A stretch of 64,000 nucleotides of DNA from Flavobacterium algicola (GTDB taxonomy: Bacteria; Bacteroidota; Bacteroidia; Flavobacteriales; Flavobacteriaceae). The stretch is taken from positions 620,001 to 684,000 of the forward strand of contig NZ_JAJTUT010000002.1 of the NCBI RefSeq assembly GCF_022399565.1, read 5' to 3'. Below the pieces are notes generated by a model. That model had not been told where the DNA came from, made no database searches, and saw only the letters and a list, made by a program, of their open reading frames with translations. Below, in pieces: positions 9,405-19,617 of the stretch. Each line of letters opens with the position of its first letter. Position 1 is the first letter of the stretch. The translations under genes and the position numbers were made by a program.

Positions 9405-9421
9405 CCCGATTCTATCGGGAT
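9405..9421 (+). terminator. GC-rich hairpin after dnaK
   Basis: TCCCGAT/ATCGGGA form a 7-bp stem with a 3-nt loop, followed by TCTTTTC. It is a moderate terminator or mRNA-stabilising 3' hairpin preceding the stronger one at 9442. Confidence 0.5.
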
Positions 9422-9441
9422 CTTTTCAAGAATAAATAATA

Positions 9442-9473
9442 AAACCGAGCTAGCAATGGCTCGGTTTTTTTTT
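9442..9473 (+). terminator. Intrinsic terminator of dnaK
   Basis: AAACCGAGC (9442-9450) pairs with GCTCGGTTT (9459-9467) around an 8-nt loop, followed by a run of Ts to 9473. Confidence 0.88.
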
Positions 9474-9653
9474 GTTCCAAAAAACATATTTTTTGTAATA
9501 AGTGATGAGTAACTTTAACTCAAACTGAAATTATTTAATATAAAATGGAGCGCTTATCTTTATATTTTAGTTACATTTAAAACTATTAATAAGAAGAAAA
9601 TGATGTTTCATAAGTAATCATTTTTAAGTGATTGATAATATATATCACTGAGC

Positions 9654-9719
9654 ATATATTTAATATTATCTGCTTTTTTGTATATATTTTTTATTATCTG
9701 CTTTTAAATAGATATATTT
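9654..9719 (+). repeat. Iterated 28-bp direct repeat before the satD-like gene
   Basis: The 14-mer TATTATCTGCTTTT occurs at 9664-9677 and 9692-9705, exactly 28 bp apart. The companion ATATATTT occurs at 9654, 9682 and 9712. Together they give about 2.4 copies of a 28-bp unit ending 20 bp before the ATG at 9740. The placement suggests an operator for a multimeric regulator covering the promoter. The rest of the 9363-9739 gap holds only the dnaK terminators. Confidence 0.7.
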
Positions 9720-9739
9720 ACAAGCTAAATTAATTTTAT

Positions 9740-10342
9740 ATGTTTGCAGTTATTACAGGTGATATTGTCCAATCTCAACAAACAGACGTTGAATTGTGGA
9801 TGCATCCATTAAAAAAAATATTGAGTCAATATGGTTCTACTCCCAAAGATTGGGAAATTTACCGTGGTGATAGCTTTCAAATTATAACAAGTCCAGAACA
9901 AGCTCTGTTATTAGGCCTTATAATTAAATCGTCTTTAAAAAGTAATAATATTAATGTTCGAATGGCTATTGGAGTGGGAGATATTAATTACCGAACAGAT
10001 AAAATCACTGAATCAAATGGTTCAGCCTTTGTAAATTCGGGAACTAGTTTTGATAGGTTAAAGAAACATTACTTCTCGATAAAGACACCTTGGGAGCACT
10101 ATAATACAATAGTTAACACTATGTTAGACTTGGCTTCGATTACAATGGATAAATGGACAGCTAAAACAGCTAAAGTGATTTGCTTTAAATTCCAAAACCC
10201 AACAATGAATCAAATAGATATTGCTGAGAATTTCGACAAAAAAGGTCAAGGAAATATTAGCGAAGCATTAAAAAGGGGAGGGTATGACCAACTCAATCAA
10301 TTTTTAAACTACTATAGACAAAGTATACTTGAATTATGTTGA
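9740..10342 (+). CDS. SatD-like family protein
   Basis: The 200-residue soluble protein begins MFAVITGDIVQSQQTD, typical of the SatD family. It continues with EIYRGDSFQIITSPEQALLL and RMAIGVGDINYRTD, reminiscent of a nucleotidyl-cyclase-like alpha/beta fold, and ends in a helical region resembling a winged helix (QIDIAENFDKKGQGNISEAL). SatD was first noted in a Streptococcus stress/acid operon; its biochemical role is not established. It overlaps the DUF3307 gene by 7 bp, so the two are translationally coupled. It is preceded by the iterated repeat at 9654-9719. Confidence 0.8.
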   Translation: MFAVITGDIVQSQQTDVELWMHPLKKILSQYGSTPKDWEIYRGDSFQIITSPEQALLLGLIIKSSLKSNNINVRMAIGVGDINYRTDKITESNGSAFVNSGTSFDRLKKHYFSIKTPWEHYNTIVNTMLDLASITMDKWTAKTAKVICFKFQNPTMNQIDIAENFDKKGQGNISEALKRGGYDQLNQFLNYYRQSILELC

Positions 10343-11040
10343 CATTATTAATTCCTTTATTATTAGCCCACTTGGTTGGTGATTTTCTGCTACAACCAGA
10401 TAAATGGGTAAAAGAAAAATCTATTGCTAGACAGCGTCCGAAATACTTATGCTTGCATATAGGTGTACATACTTTGGCGTTAATTATAGCTTTGCAATTT
10501 CAGTTTCAATATTGGATTGGAATAATATCTATCATTTTTTCACATTTTATAATCGATTGGATTAAATTGCGATTACAAAATAAAAAGAATGAAATCCTCT
10601 TGTTTTTTTTAGATCAAATTGCCCACTTAATAATTATAACTTTTGTGGTTTATTCCTATAAACCATTTGTATTTGATCCTACTGTAATTTCATTTTCTCA
10701 AATAGTCCTATTTCTAACTGCTTTGGTGTTACAGACCCAAGTAGCGGCAATTATCATTAAAGTGCTGTTATCAAAATGGAAAATGAAAGATGAGAATCCC
10801 AATCAGGCGGGTAAATATATCGGGATACTAGAACGACTTTTTATATTTGCATTTGTTCTCATGGATTATTGGGAGGGAGTAGGATTTTTACTAGGAGCTA
10901 AATCAATCTTTAGATTTGGAGATCTAAACAATGCTAAAGACCGTAATTTGACCGAATATGTGCTGATAGGAACTTTGTTGAGTTTTGGATTGTCCATGCT
11001 AATTGCTAGGGGGTACCAATTTATTAGTTTGTATTTATAG
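10336..11040 (+). CDS. DUF3307 membrane protein
   Basis: The 234-residue integral membrane protein has the DUF3307 N-terminus LLLAHLVGDFLLQPDKWVKEK, with a conserved histidine and the GDFLLQ segment inside the first helix. Further segments fall near 37-70, 90-115, 120-145, 165-185 and 205-230. A second conserved motif, FSHFIIDWIKL, lies near residue 75. Function is unknown. SatD-like and DUF3307 genes recur as neighbours in Bacteroidota, so the pair probably acts together: a soluble sensor-like protein with a membrane partner (inference). Confidence 0.85.
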   Translation: MLTLLIPLLLAHLVGDFLLQPDKWVKEKSIARQRPKYLCLHIGVHTLALIIALQFQFQYWIGIISIIFSHFIIDWIKLRLQNKKNEILLFFLDQIAHLIIITFVVYSYKPFVFDPTVISFSQIVLFLTALVLQTQVAAIIIKVLLSKWKMKDENPNQAGKYIGILERLFIFAFVLMDYWEGVGFLLGAKSIFRFGDLNNAKDRNLTEYVLIGTLLSFGLSMLIARGYQFISLYL

Positions 11041-11091
11041 CTATACTATTCGAAAAAAAAGCTCCATAATATATCTTAAAAGATACATTTT

Positions 11092-11128
11092 AGACTTTCA
11101 TCCTAACGGAAGAAAGTCTTTTTTTTTT
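11092..11128 (+). terminator. Intrinsic terminator after the DUF3307 gene
   Basis: AGACTTTC (11092-11099) and GAAAGTCT (11112-11119) form the stem, followed by a run of ten Ts. Confidence 0.85.
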
Positions 11129-11490
11129 GTCCATTAATTTTTTATTAATTCTCTATTAAATAATTTTTATCGAAATAGTGCTAAGTGTGTGTAGAAATAA
11201 GAGGAAACCTAAAAATTGTTAATTTCTATAAAATTATATTGCATTTTCATCACTAAATACACTGTAAATAATAAAGTATCTATATCATTACTAACAATAT
11301 AACAATGAATAAAATTCAATCATTTTTTGAATCCGTTTAATTAAATGCAATGATATAAAGAGAAATGGTGATTTTTAATAATGAAAACTAAATTATAAAT
11401 CAAATTATTTAGTTTAAAATTTTTAGCGTTTATTTTTAAATGTTAAATTAAATTTACCGTTTTAACATATTAACATATAATTATTCAAAG
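11129..11490 (+). other. AT-rich 5' region of the giant protease gene
   Basis: This 362-bp gap holds no gene beyond a meaningless 11-codon frame (11305-11340). It is very AT-rich. No exact TAnnTTTG box was found near the ATG at 11491, so the promoter is unresolved. Confidence 0.4.
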
Positions 11491-14400
11491 ATGAGAAAAA
11501 AATTACTTTCACTTGTCTTGATTAACTTGTCGATCATGGGAGGATGGTCGCAGGTTAGTAATCAAGATAATTATTCCATTTCAATAAATGGAAGAAAAAT
11601 TAACACTACAGCAGATTTCTCTGCTCAAGTTAGTGCTCGTAAAAAAAGTACCGACAAGAAAATTCCTAAAACAGAATATTCTTTAATGCAATTTACAAAG
11701 ATTCCTACTTTGGATGAGCAAAAAGAATTAAAAAACAAGGGAATAAATTTAATTAGTTATCTATCTAATAATGCGTATTATGTAGCTATTGATTCTAAAT
11801 ACTACAATCAAAGTACATTTTCAAAAAACATTAGAACTGTTGTTGCAGTAGATTCTGAACTAAAAATTGATCCTGTAATTGTTAATGGAGCTGTTCCTGA
11901 ATACGGAATGGAAAATAATAATATCAAAGTAGTGGCATCTTATTTCAAAGGTGTTGACGAAGCAACGATTAATAGTGATTTAGCTAAACTTAATATCAAA
12001 AGCTTCAAAAATATTAGCTCATATAATCAAGTATACCTTGAAGTTCCATCTGAAAAGGTAAATGAATTAGCTGAATTAAATTGGGTACAGAATATCGAAT
12101 TACAACCTGCTCCAGTAGAAAGTGATAATGTTCCAGGTGTAACATCACATAAAGCAAACGTTTTAAGTTCTAAAATTCCAGGATTAGGTTACGATCTTTC
12201 AGGAAAAGGGGTAAAAATCGGAATCTGGGATGGAAATCTAGAAAAACATATTGATCATACTGGAAGAGTTACAAATAGAGAATATGAAAACCCATCTTCA
12301 CATGGAGAACACGTTTCTGGAACTATTGGTGGAGCAGGAGTATTAGATCCTCGAGCAAAAGGGATGGCGCCCGATGTACAGATGTTTGGGTGGAATTTTA
12401 ATACACAATCAAACGGACTTCCTGTGTATGTAGAAAGAGATCTTGCTGCTGCCGATGATGGAGTAGAAATTACTTCTAACTCTTATGGTGTAAGTCTAAC
12501 AACTGGTTACAATACTACGAGATATAGCGTTAGTGATCGAGGGGATGATGACGTAACAGTTAAATATCCTTATTTATTAAATGTTTATTCGAATGGAAAT
12601 TCACAGAGTGCCTACACAGGTGGATTTAATACTTCTACAAAGGCTTCTAAGAATGCTTTACATGTAGCTGCAAATGATCCAAATGATGTAATTAGTACCT
12701 ACAGTAGTTTTGGTCCAACATTAGATGGTCGTTTGGTACCTCAAATTGCAGCAGTAGGAACAAATGTTTATTCTTTGGATTATTCCAATGGATATCAAAC
12801 AATGAGTGGAACATCTATGGCAACGCCAGGAACCTCTGGAACTTTGGTCTTGTTGTATGAACGTTACAAAAATATTTATGCAGCAAAACCGTTGGCTTCC
12901 TTAATGAAAGCGTTAGTTTGTAATACGGCTAAAGATGTTGGTAATGCTGGACCAGATTATAAATATGGTTTTGGTAATCTAAACGCTTTAAGAGCAATAA
13001 AGGTATTGGATAAAAAAATGTTTTACACAGCATCTGTTGCAAATGGTGCTACTTATGAAAAACAAATTACAGTGCCAGCAGGTTTGTCATCGTTAAAAAT
13101 TATGATGGCTTATTCAGATATAGGAGCTACGCCAGGCGCAACTAATATATCTGTAAATGATTTAGATATTAAAATAGTTAAAGACGGTGTAACAACACTT
13201 CCGTGGATACTAGATCCTACACTTCCAAATGCTATTGCTAAGAGAGGGGTAGATTTATTGAATAATATCGAGCAAATCACACTAGATAATCCAGCTGCAG
13301 GTACTTATACTATTATAGTTACAGGAACTACAGTACCTTTGAACGCACAAGAATTTTCAGTAGTTTATGATTATGTTGCTCCAGAGTTGGTAGTAACTTA
13401 TCCTATTGGTGGAGAAAAATTTAATCCAAAATCAACAGAATATATTCGTTGGGATTACGAGGGGGATGAAAAACCATTTACTATCGAATATTCAGTAGAT
13501 GGAGGTAATACTTATACAATAATAGCTGCAGATTTACCGGCAGCGGCAAGAAATTTTGCTTGGACTGTACCACAAGGTGTAGTTTCGAATGCAAAAATCA
13601 GAATCAGCGCTGGAAGCAAAGTAGAATTTTCGAAAGAAAACTTTGCGGTTATGACAGAACCTGAGAACTTGCAAATTGCTCCTGCAGCATGTGGAGTGTC
13701 TGCTTACACGATGACATGGAACGCAATCTCAGGTGCTACATATGAAGTATTAAAATTAAATGGATATGCGTTTGAGTCAGTTGCAATTGTAAGTGACCCT
13801 ACCTATACTTTTGCAAATTTAACAGTAGGTGATAATAACTGGTTTACAGTACGTGCAATTGACACTGCTACTGGTCTAGTATCACAAAGAGCTAAGGCTA
13901 TTAATGTAGAACCAATAAGTAGTCCTACTTTGACAGCACCAACTTTGCCTTTTAAAGAAAACTTTAATGATAGAAAGCCAACAAACTATACCTTGTCAAA
14001 AGCGAGCAGTACAGGAACAATTGGATATGAATCTGCAAGTTTAGATCTATTAGATGCTGTAAAAATGTCTGGTTCATCTGTTGCTGGCTCACCATTATGG
14101 GTTGCTAGTACAGTAAGTAATGCATTTACAAATAATCCGAATTACATTAAAAGATTGTCTTTTTGTGATATCGATGCCACTACTTTAACAGGCAAAGCAA
14201 TTCGTTTAAAATTCAATTTAATTTGGTCAAATAGTGTTGCAGCTAATAAAAACTTTTTTAGAGTTTTAGTAAACGGTGTACCTGTTACAAGTCATGAAAA
14301 TGTATCAGTTTATGGAGGGGCTTCACTTTCAGGAAACACTACCTTGACTTATGATTTGGCAGCAGTAGCTGGAACAAAATTCAGTGTAACTTTGGAAGGT

Positions 14401-17400
14401 GTCATGGATAATGATGCTACAACGACCCCAACATATAATACAATTTTTATTGATAATGTTGAGATTTATGAAGCAACAACAACTGATCTTGCTTTGAGTT
14501 CATTGACAACCAACACGGGCTATACTGCAACTGAAACAGTTTCAGCTAAAATTTATAATTATTCTCCAACAGCCATTAGTAATATTCCGATCTCATATAA
14601 AATTAATAATCAAGCGGAAGTTACAGAAGTTCTTCCAGGACCTATTGCACCTTTAAGTGAGTCTACCTATACTTTCACTAAAACTGCAGATTTCGTAGCA
14701 GGAGGAATATATACTGTTGTTGCTAAAATTACTCCAACAGGTGATACAGTTGAAGCTAACAATTCAATTACTAAAACAGTTATTAACAACGGGACTGATA
14801 TTGCGATGGGAAGCGCTACAACGGTAACCACTTGTTCAGCAGTTTTTGTAGATAACGGTAGTAGGTATGCGGATTACGGCAACAGTCTTACACAAACCAT
14901 AACTTTTGCACCTGCAGTTACAGGGAATAGCATTAAAGTTGATTTTACCGAATTTGATGTAGAAGCTGGTTATGATTATCTATATGTATATAATGGAAGT
15001 TCGGTTTCAGCAACATTATTAGGGAAGTTTGACGGAAATTCATTACCTCCATCATTAACTTCTACTGCTACAGGAGGACAACTTACATTTAGATTTATAT
15101 CTGACAGCGAAGTTGTTGAAAAAGGATGGGTTGCTACTATTTCATGTGTAGCTAAACCAACATCAACTCTAAATGATACTGGAATTACACAAATTTATGC
15201 ACCTGAAATTCTTGGTAAAAAAACAGCAGCAAACCCTATAACTATTTTAGTTAAGAATAATGGTGCTACTGCAAGAACTAACGTGTCTGTCTATTACGAA
15301 GTAAATGGTGAAGCTAAAGTTACAGGTACTATTGCTACTATTGCTTCTCTAGCTACTGCAACTTACACATTTGAAACGACTGCAGATTTATCTTTAGCTA
15401 ATGGTCAATATACGATTAAAGCAGGTGTTAACGAAATTGATGATGATATAACAAATAACTCTATTGAAAAAGTAGTTTATAACAATAATAATTTACCAAC
15501 CAATACTAATACTAATGGTTTTGCGATTACTTCATTTAAGTGGAATGATGTTATAAACAATTCTGGAGTTACTGGTTATTCAGATTTTAAAAACATCAAG
15601 ATACCTGTATATTCTGGATTTACTTATCAGCCTCAAGTTACAATCTCAAAACCTGAAAGACCGATTTCTAGAGATTTATCTAGTACAACACCAGGTGTTT
15701 TTACAATGATTGTAATCGATTTAAATGGTGACGGAAACCTAACGGATGAATTTTATGCAGGAAACTTTTGGGTTAATACCTTAACTACTGCGACATCTCC
15801 AGCTGTTGCTTCTACTACAAGTATTCACAACTTTAGAAACAACACAACTTTGGTAGGTGGTCTAACAATTCCAGCGAGTACAACTTCTGGTGAAAAACTG
15901 ATGCGTGTTATTCATATGTTCCGATCTCCGAGTGAATATTTTAATGTGAATCTTGGACCCACTTTTGATGGATTAAAAACTTCAAGAGAAGACTTCGAAA
16001 TTGAAGAGTATACTATTAACGTTCTTCCTTTTACAGCAGCTGATGCTAGTGTAGAATCAATTACTGCACCAGTAAAACTAGGAATGAAACCAGTTACAGT
16101 TACTGCTCTTATTCGTAACTATTCGACGACTGCGATTTCAAATTTCCCAATAGCTTATAAAATTAATGGTGGAGCAGAGGTTGTACAAACAAATACAGCT
16201 TCAATTGCGGCTGGTGCAACTGGTACTTTCACTTTTACAACAAAAGCAGATTTATCCGCTGTTGGAAATTATGCGATTGAAGTATATACCAAATTGGTTG
16301 GAGATACAGATGCTACAAATGATTCAAAAACTATCTCATTTAATCACGTAGCTGATGCAGCTACCAATGTAGTAGGTACTTTTGACGGAGTAGACGATTA
16401 TATAGTTACAGATGTGAGCCCAGCTCTAGATCTAACAAACAATTATACTTTTGAAGCTTGGGTAAATAGAAATAATCCAACAACATTTGGGAGAATTTTG
16501 GATAAGTCAAGAGTGCTATTGTTTGTTCATACCAACAACAATCCTACGTATAATGAAAATAGTTTGGTGCTATCAATTACGACAGCAACAGGTTCTTATG
16601 TGGCGAACACAGGAGCAAATTCTGTATCATTGAATAAATGGCAACATATTGCATTTTCAGTAAGTGCTACCAATGTTTATACTATTTATGTTAATGGAGT
16701 TGCAGTTCCCTTTACAGCAACAGGTACTGCAGCAGCAGCATCTACAAATGCTACCTTACAAGCTTTTATTGGAAACAATGCCTCACTAACACGTGGTATA
16801 GATGGTAAAATTGATGAAGTTCGTATCTGGTCTGGTGTTCGCGACCAAGCAACACTTATGGCTAATGCAACTACTAAATTTACAGGAAATGAAGCAGGTT
16901 TATTAGCTTATTATTCTTTTTCTTCTGGTGACGGACAATATGTATATGACACTAGTGCAAGTGATAATACGGCTATTGTCAAAAATGCAGATACAAATGG
17001 TATGGGTATTGGCAAATTCTGGAATACACCAGTATTACTAGAAAGCTTGAAGTTGACAGAACAACTGTCGTCTTCTTATGATGCAGCCAGTAAAACATTC
17101 AACGTTGTATTAAAAGATGGAATAGATATTAATGCAGCTACAATAGATTTTAGTGCAGGTATGAATTCTACAGTAACTATTGGAGGTCTTCCAGTAGTAA
17201 GTGGTCAAACATTGGTAAACTTTGGAGCACCCGTTGTCCTAGAGGTTCAAGGAGTTGGATTCAATACAGGAATTGTAGAACAATATTCTATCAATGTTCT
17301 TGTTGGATTGAATAGTGAGAGCAAATTAATTAGTTATGATTTTAAAGCTAGTGCAAACCCTAGTTTAACGCAGGATATTGCAACTACTATTTCTGGAGAC

Positions 17401-18381
17401 AATGTTACTGCCACAGTGCCATTTGGAGTGACTACTTCAAATTTAAAAGCGGCATTTACTGTTTCTACAGGTGCTGAATTATATATCGATAACGTAAAAC
17501 AAACATCGCAAAGTTCAGCAGTAGATTATACAAATAATGTATTAGTTACAGTAGTTTCAGAAAACAAGCTTTCTAAAACAAATTACAATGTAGCTATTAA
17601 TGCTAAGAACCCAGAAGCTTCGTTTATTAACTATTCGGTAGCAAATCAAGTTGGTTCAAGCTTGATCGATACAAACTCCAAAACGGTTAAGGTATTTGTG
17701 AATAATAATGCGAATTTGAATGCTCTGGTTCCTGTTTTTCAAGTATCAGAACAAGCAACTGTACTTATTGGTACTTATTACCAAAATAGTGGAGTTACAT
17801 CTCTTAATTACACAATGCCAATTATGTATAATGTGATAGCTCAAAATGGTACTATTCAAAAATGGACTATTACTATTGAAAGAGCAGTACCAATGATCAC
17901 ATTACTAGGACAAATGGAGATATCCATTGGTAAAGGTTGTACTTATATGGAGGCAGGTTACAGTGCCAAAGATAATCTGGGTACAGATTTAACTTCAAAT
18001 GTTATGGTAACTAGTACACTTGATGTGAATACTATTGGAACTTATGTTGTAAGTTATACTGTCAAAGATGCATTTAATAATGAAGTTATGATCTGTAGAA
18101 CTGTTCACGTAACTAATGATGGTTGCTCATTGGACATCAAAGAAAATGCTATTGAAGGATTTGCAATTTTTCCAAATCCGATAGTTAACGGAAAAGTGTT
18201 TGTCATTACAGCAAATAACGGTTCTAAAAAAGTTACATTCTATGACGTTTCTGGAAAAGAAGTTTTATCACTTCAAACAGAAAGTAAAGAAATTAATACT
18301 TCTTCGCTTATCAGAGGAGTATATATTTTGAAAGTAGAGGAAGATGGTAAAACAAGTACTGAAAAAGTAATTGTTCAATAA
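11491..18381 (+). CDS. Giant secreted S8 (subtilisin-like) serine protease with type IX secretion tail
   Basis: The 2296-residue protein has a Sec signal peptide (about 1-20, ending GGWSQ) and a prodomain-like region to about 215. The subtilase domain has an intact triad: Asp247 (IGIWDGN), His271 (SSHGEHVSG) and Ser442 (MSGTSMATP); Asn370 is the likely oxyanion residue. After it come a long stack of extracellular modules: Ig-like (about 631-720), FN3-like (731-810), cleaved-adhesin-like (820-990), three CARDB-like domains (996-1105, 1227-1330, 1513-1620), a CUB domain (1114-1225), a GEVED-like domain (1340-1510), a LamG/concanavalin-like domain (1628-1840), a DUF5011-type Ig domain (2134-2208) and a Por secretion tail (about 2215-2296: GFAIFPNP at its start, GVYILKVE near the end). 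It is expected to be exported by the type IX system and anchored or released at the surface, acting in protein degradation or adhesion. Confidence 0.93.
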   Translation: MRKKLLSLVLINLSIMGGWSQVSNQDNYSISINGRKINTTADFSAQVSARKKSTDKKIPKTEYSLMQFTKIPTLDEQKELKNKGINLISYLSNNAYYVAIDSKYYNQSTFSKNIRTVVAVDSELKIDPVIVNGAVPEYGMENNNIKVVASYFKGVDEATINSDLAKLNIKSFKNISSYNQVYLEVPSEKVNELAELNWVQNIELQPAPVESDNVPGVTSHKANVLSSKIPGLGYDLSGKGVKIGIWDGNLEKHIDHTGRVTNREYENPSSHGEHVSGTIGGAGVLDPRAKGMAPDVQMFGWNFNTQSNGLPVYVERDLAAADDGVEITSNSYGVSLTTGYNTTRYSVSDRGDDDVTVKYPYLLNVYSNGNSQSAYTGGFNTSTKASKNALHVAANDPNDVISTYSSFGPTLDGRLVPQIAAVGTNVYSLDYSNGYQTMSGTSMATPGTSGTLVLLYERYKNIYAAKPLASLMKALVCNTAKDVGNAGPDYKYGFGNLNALRAIKVLDKKMFYTASVANGATYEKQITVPAGLSSLKIMMAYSDIGATPGATNISVNDLDIKIVKDGVTTLPWILDPTLPNAIAKRGVDLLNNIEQITLDNPAAGTYTIIVTGTTVPLNAQEFSVVYDYVAPELVVTYPIGGEKFNPKSTEYIRWDYEGDEKPFTIEYSVDGGNTYTIIAADLPAAARNFAWTVPQGVVSNAKIRISAGSKVEFSKENFAVMTEPENLQIAPAACGVSAYTMTWNAISGATYEVLKLNGYAFESVAIVSDPTYTFANLTVGDNNWFTVRAIDTATGLVSQRAKAINVEPISSPTLTAPTLPFKENFNDRKPTNYTLSKASSTGTIGYESASLDLLDAVKMSGSSVAGSPLWVASTVSNAFTNNPNYIKRLSFCDIDATTLTGKAIRLKFNLIWSNSVAANKNFFRVLVNGVPVTSHENVSVYGGASLSGNTTLTYDLAAVAGTKFSVTLEGVMDNDATTTPTYNTIFIDNVEIYEATTTDLALSSLTTNTGYTATETVSAKIYNYSPTAISNIPISYKINNQAEVTEVLPGPIAPLSESTYTFTKTADFVAGGIYTVVAKITPTGDTVEANNSITKTVINNGTDIAMGSATTVTTCSAVFVDNGSRYADYGNSLTQTITFAPAVTGNSIKVDFTEFDVEAGYDYLYVYNGSSVSATLLGKFDGNSLPPSLTSTATGGQLTFRFISDSEVVEKGWVATISCVAKPTSTLNDTGITQIYAPEILGKKTAANPITILVKNNGATARTNVSVYYEVNGEAKVTGTIATIASLATATYTFETTADLSLANGQYTIKAGVNEIDDDITNNSIEKVVYNNNNLPTNTNTNGFAITSFKWNDVINNSGVTGYSDFKNIKIPVYSGFTYQPQVTISKPERPISRDLSSTTPGVFTMIVIDLNGDGNLTDEFYAGNFWVNTLTTATSPAVASTTSIHNFRNNTTLVGGLTIPASTTSGEKLMRVIHMFRSPSEYFNVNLGPTFDGLKTSREDFEIEEYTINVLPFTAADASVESITAPVKLGMKPVTVTALIRNYSTTAISNFPIAYKINGGAEVVQTNTASIAAGATGTFTFTTKADLSAVGNYAIEVYTKLVGDTDATNDSKTISFNHVADAATNVVGTFDGVDDYIVTDVSPALDLTNNYTFEAWVNRNNPTTFGRILDKSRVLLFVHTNNNPTYNENSLVLSITTATGSYVANTGANSVSLNKWQHIAFSVSATNVYTIYVNGVAVPFTATGTAAAASTNATLQAFIGNNASLTRGIDGKIDEVRIWSGVRDQATLMANATTKFTGNEAGLLAYYSFSSGDGQYVYDTSASDNTAIVKNADTNGMGIGKFWNTPVLLESLKLTEQLSSSYDAASKTFNVVLKDGIDINAATIDFSAGMNSTVTIGGLPVVSGQTLVNFGAPVVLEVQGVGFNTGIVEQYSINVLVGLNSESKLISYDFKASANPSLTQDIATTISGDNVTATVPFGVTTSNLKAAFTVSTGAELYIDNVKQTSQSSAVDYTNNVLVTVVSENKLSKTNYNVAINAKNPEASFINYSVANQVGSSLIDTNSKTVKVFVNNNANLNALVPVFQVSEQATVLIGTYYQNSGVTSLNYTMPIMYNVIAQNGTIQKWTITIERAVPMITLLGQMEISIGKGCTYMEAGYSAKDNLGTDLTSNVMVTSTLDVNTIGTYVVSYTVKDAFNNEVMICRTVHVTNDGCSLDIKENAIEGFAIFPNPIVNGKVFVITANNGSKKVTFYDVSGKEVLSLQTESKEINTSSLIRGVYILKVEEDGKTSTEKVIVQ

Positions 18382-18404
18382 TTTTCTACACCATTATTTT
18401 AAAG

Positions 18405-18436
18405 AGCTGCTTGAAATTATTCAAGCAGCTTTTTTT
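18405..18436 (+). terminator. Intrinsic terminator of the S8 protease gene
   Basis: AGCTGCTTGAA (18405-18415) pairs perfectly with TTCAAGCAGCT (18420-18430) around a 4-nt loop, followed by Ts. Confidence 0.92.
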
Positions 18437-18524
18437 ATATAATAACTGTCCCGTCCTGAAATAGTAAAACAGAAAATCTTTGACAATGGCGTAATATAAA
18501 TAAAGACCTATTTTTAAAAATGGG

Positions 18525-19541
18525 CTATAATTTTTTAGGGAGTTCTATAAGACGTTTTTTTAAACCCTGTGAGGTGAAAGTTTTCCATTTACCATTTTCA
18601 TCATAGATGAAAAAGACTTCTAAATTTAATTTCTTGTTTTTTTCTAAAAAAACTTTAGATTTTTTTAATCCCATTACCATAAAAGCAGTGGCATATGCAT
18701 CTGCTGTAATTCCATCCTTTGCTATTACTGTAGTACTTAATAAATTATGTTTTGCAGGGTAACCTGTTTTAGGATCAATAATATGTGAAAATTTTTGATC
18801 GCCTTTAACATAATATTTTCGATAATTACCTGAAGTAGCTAACGCTTTATTATCTAAGTTTATGATTGCCTCTAGTTGTCCTTCAGACACCCCTTTTTCA
18901 TTTGGTTGATCAATACCAACTTTCCATTCTTCACCATTTTTTTTACCTTTTCCTATTATCTCACCGCCAAGTTCGACCAAATAGTTTCTTACCTTTTTTT
19001 TGTCAAAGAAGTCGGCTATCACATCTACAGAATATCCCTGTGCTATTGCATTAAAGTCAATTTTAATAGACGGATTTTCTTTAATGACAACATTATTCTT
19101 TAACGTTACTTTTTTATAATCAACTAGTTGAATCAAACTATCAACTTTAGTACTTGCTAATGCGTTATTGGTAGTAGGTCCAAATCCCCAAGAATTAATT
19201 AAAGGTCCGACCGTAATATCAAAATTCCCTTCTGTTTTATTTGATACATCGAATGACTTATTGAAAACCGTCTTAAAATAGTTGTCAACTATGACATTCT
19301 CTTCATTATTATTTATTCTAGAAATAATGGAATTAGGAACCCAAGTTGACATAGAATTATCAACAACTGTTAAAAGGGAATCTATCTGTTTTTTATATCG
19401 AATGCCATCTTTAGACATATATATTATGTGATAGGTAGTGCCCTGTGATTTTCCTTCAAGTTTAATTATTTCTCTTTTTTGAGAAACACAGCTAGACATA
19501 AATAAAGTAATCAAAGAGCAAGATACTAATTTTTTTAACAT
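18525..19541 (-). CDS. apbE: FAD:protein FMN transferase (ApbE family lipoprotein)
   Basis: The start is placed at the ATG at 19541, which gives a lipoprotein signal: MLKKLVSCSLITLFMSSC with the lipobox cysteine at residue 18. The longer frame (ATG at 19598) would put 19 extra residues, several acidic, before it. ApbE landmarks follow: a GKSQGTTYHIIY strand, PNSIISRINN, the FAD-binding IDFNAIAQGYSVD, GGEIIGKG, and near the C-terminus FSHIIDPKTGYPA and DGITADAYATAFMVMG. The enzyme attaches FMN to threonine residues of exported flavoproteins such as Na+-NQR subunits. No such target gene is adjacent. A -7 box match lies at 19618-19625. Confidence 0.9.
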   Translation of the reverse strand: MLKKLVSCSLITLFMSSCVSQKREIIKLEGKSQGTTYHIIYMSKDGIRYKKQIDSLLTVVDNSMSTWVPNSIISRINNNEENVIVDNYFKTVFNKSFDVSNKTEGNFDITVGPLINSWGFGPTTNNALASTKVDSLIQLVDYKKVTLKNNVVIKENPSIKIDFNAIAQGYSVDVIADFFDKKKVRNYLVELGGEIIGKGKKNGEEWKVGIDQPNEKGVSEGQLEAIINLDNKALATSGNYRKYYVKGDQKFSHIIDPKTGYPAKHNLLSTTVIAKDGITADAYATAFMVMGLKKSKVFLEKNKKLNLEVFFIYDENGKWKTFTSQGLKKRLIELPKKL

Positions 19542-19617
19542 AAAATCTTCATTTAAGCAATTATCTATAGTTGTTAAATCATCAAATTTGATTAACACTT
19601 GAAATAGTAAAGGTTTA

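Noticed and set aside
16166..16351. Short plus-strand frame inside the S8 protease gene.
   Set aside because: An out-of-frame shadow rich in Leu and Gln arising from the repeat codon use of the main frame.
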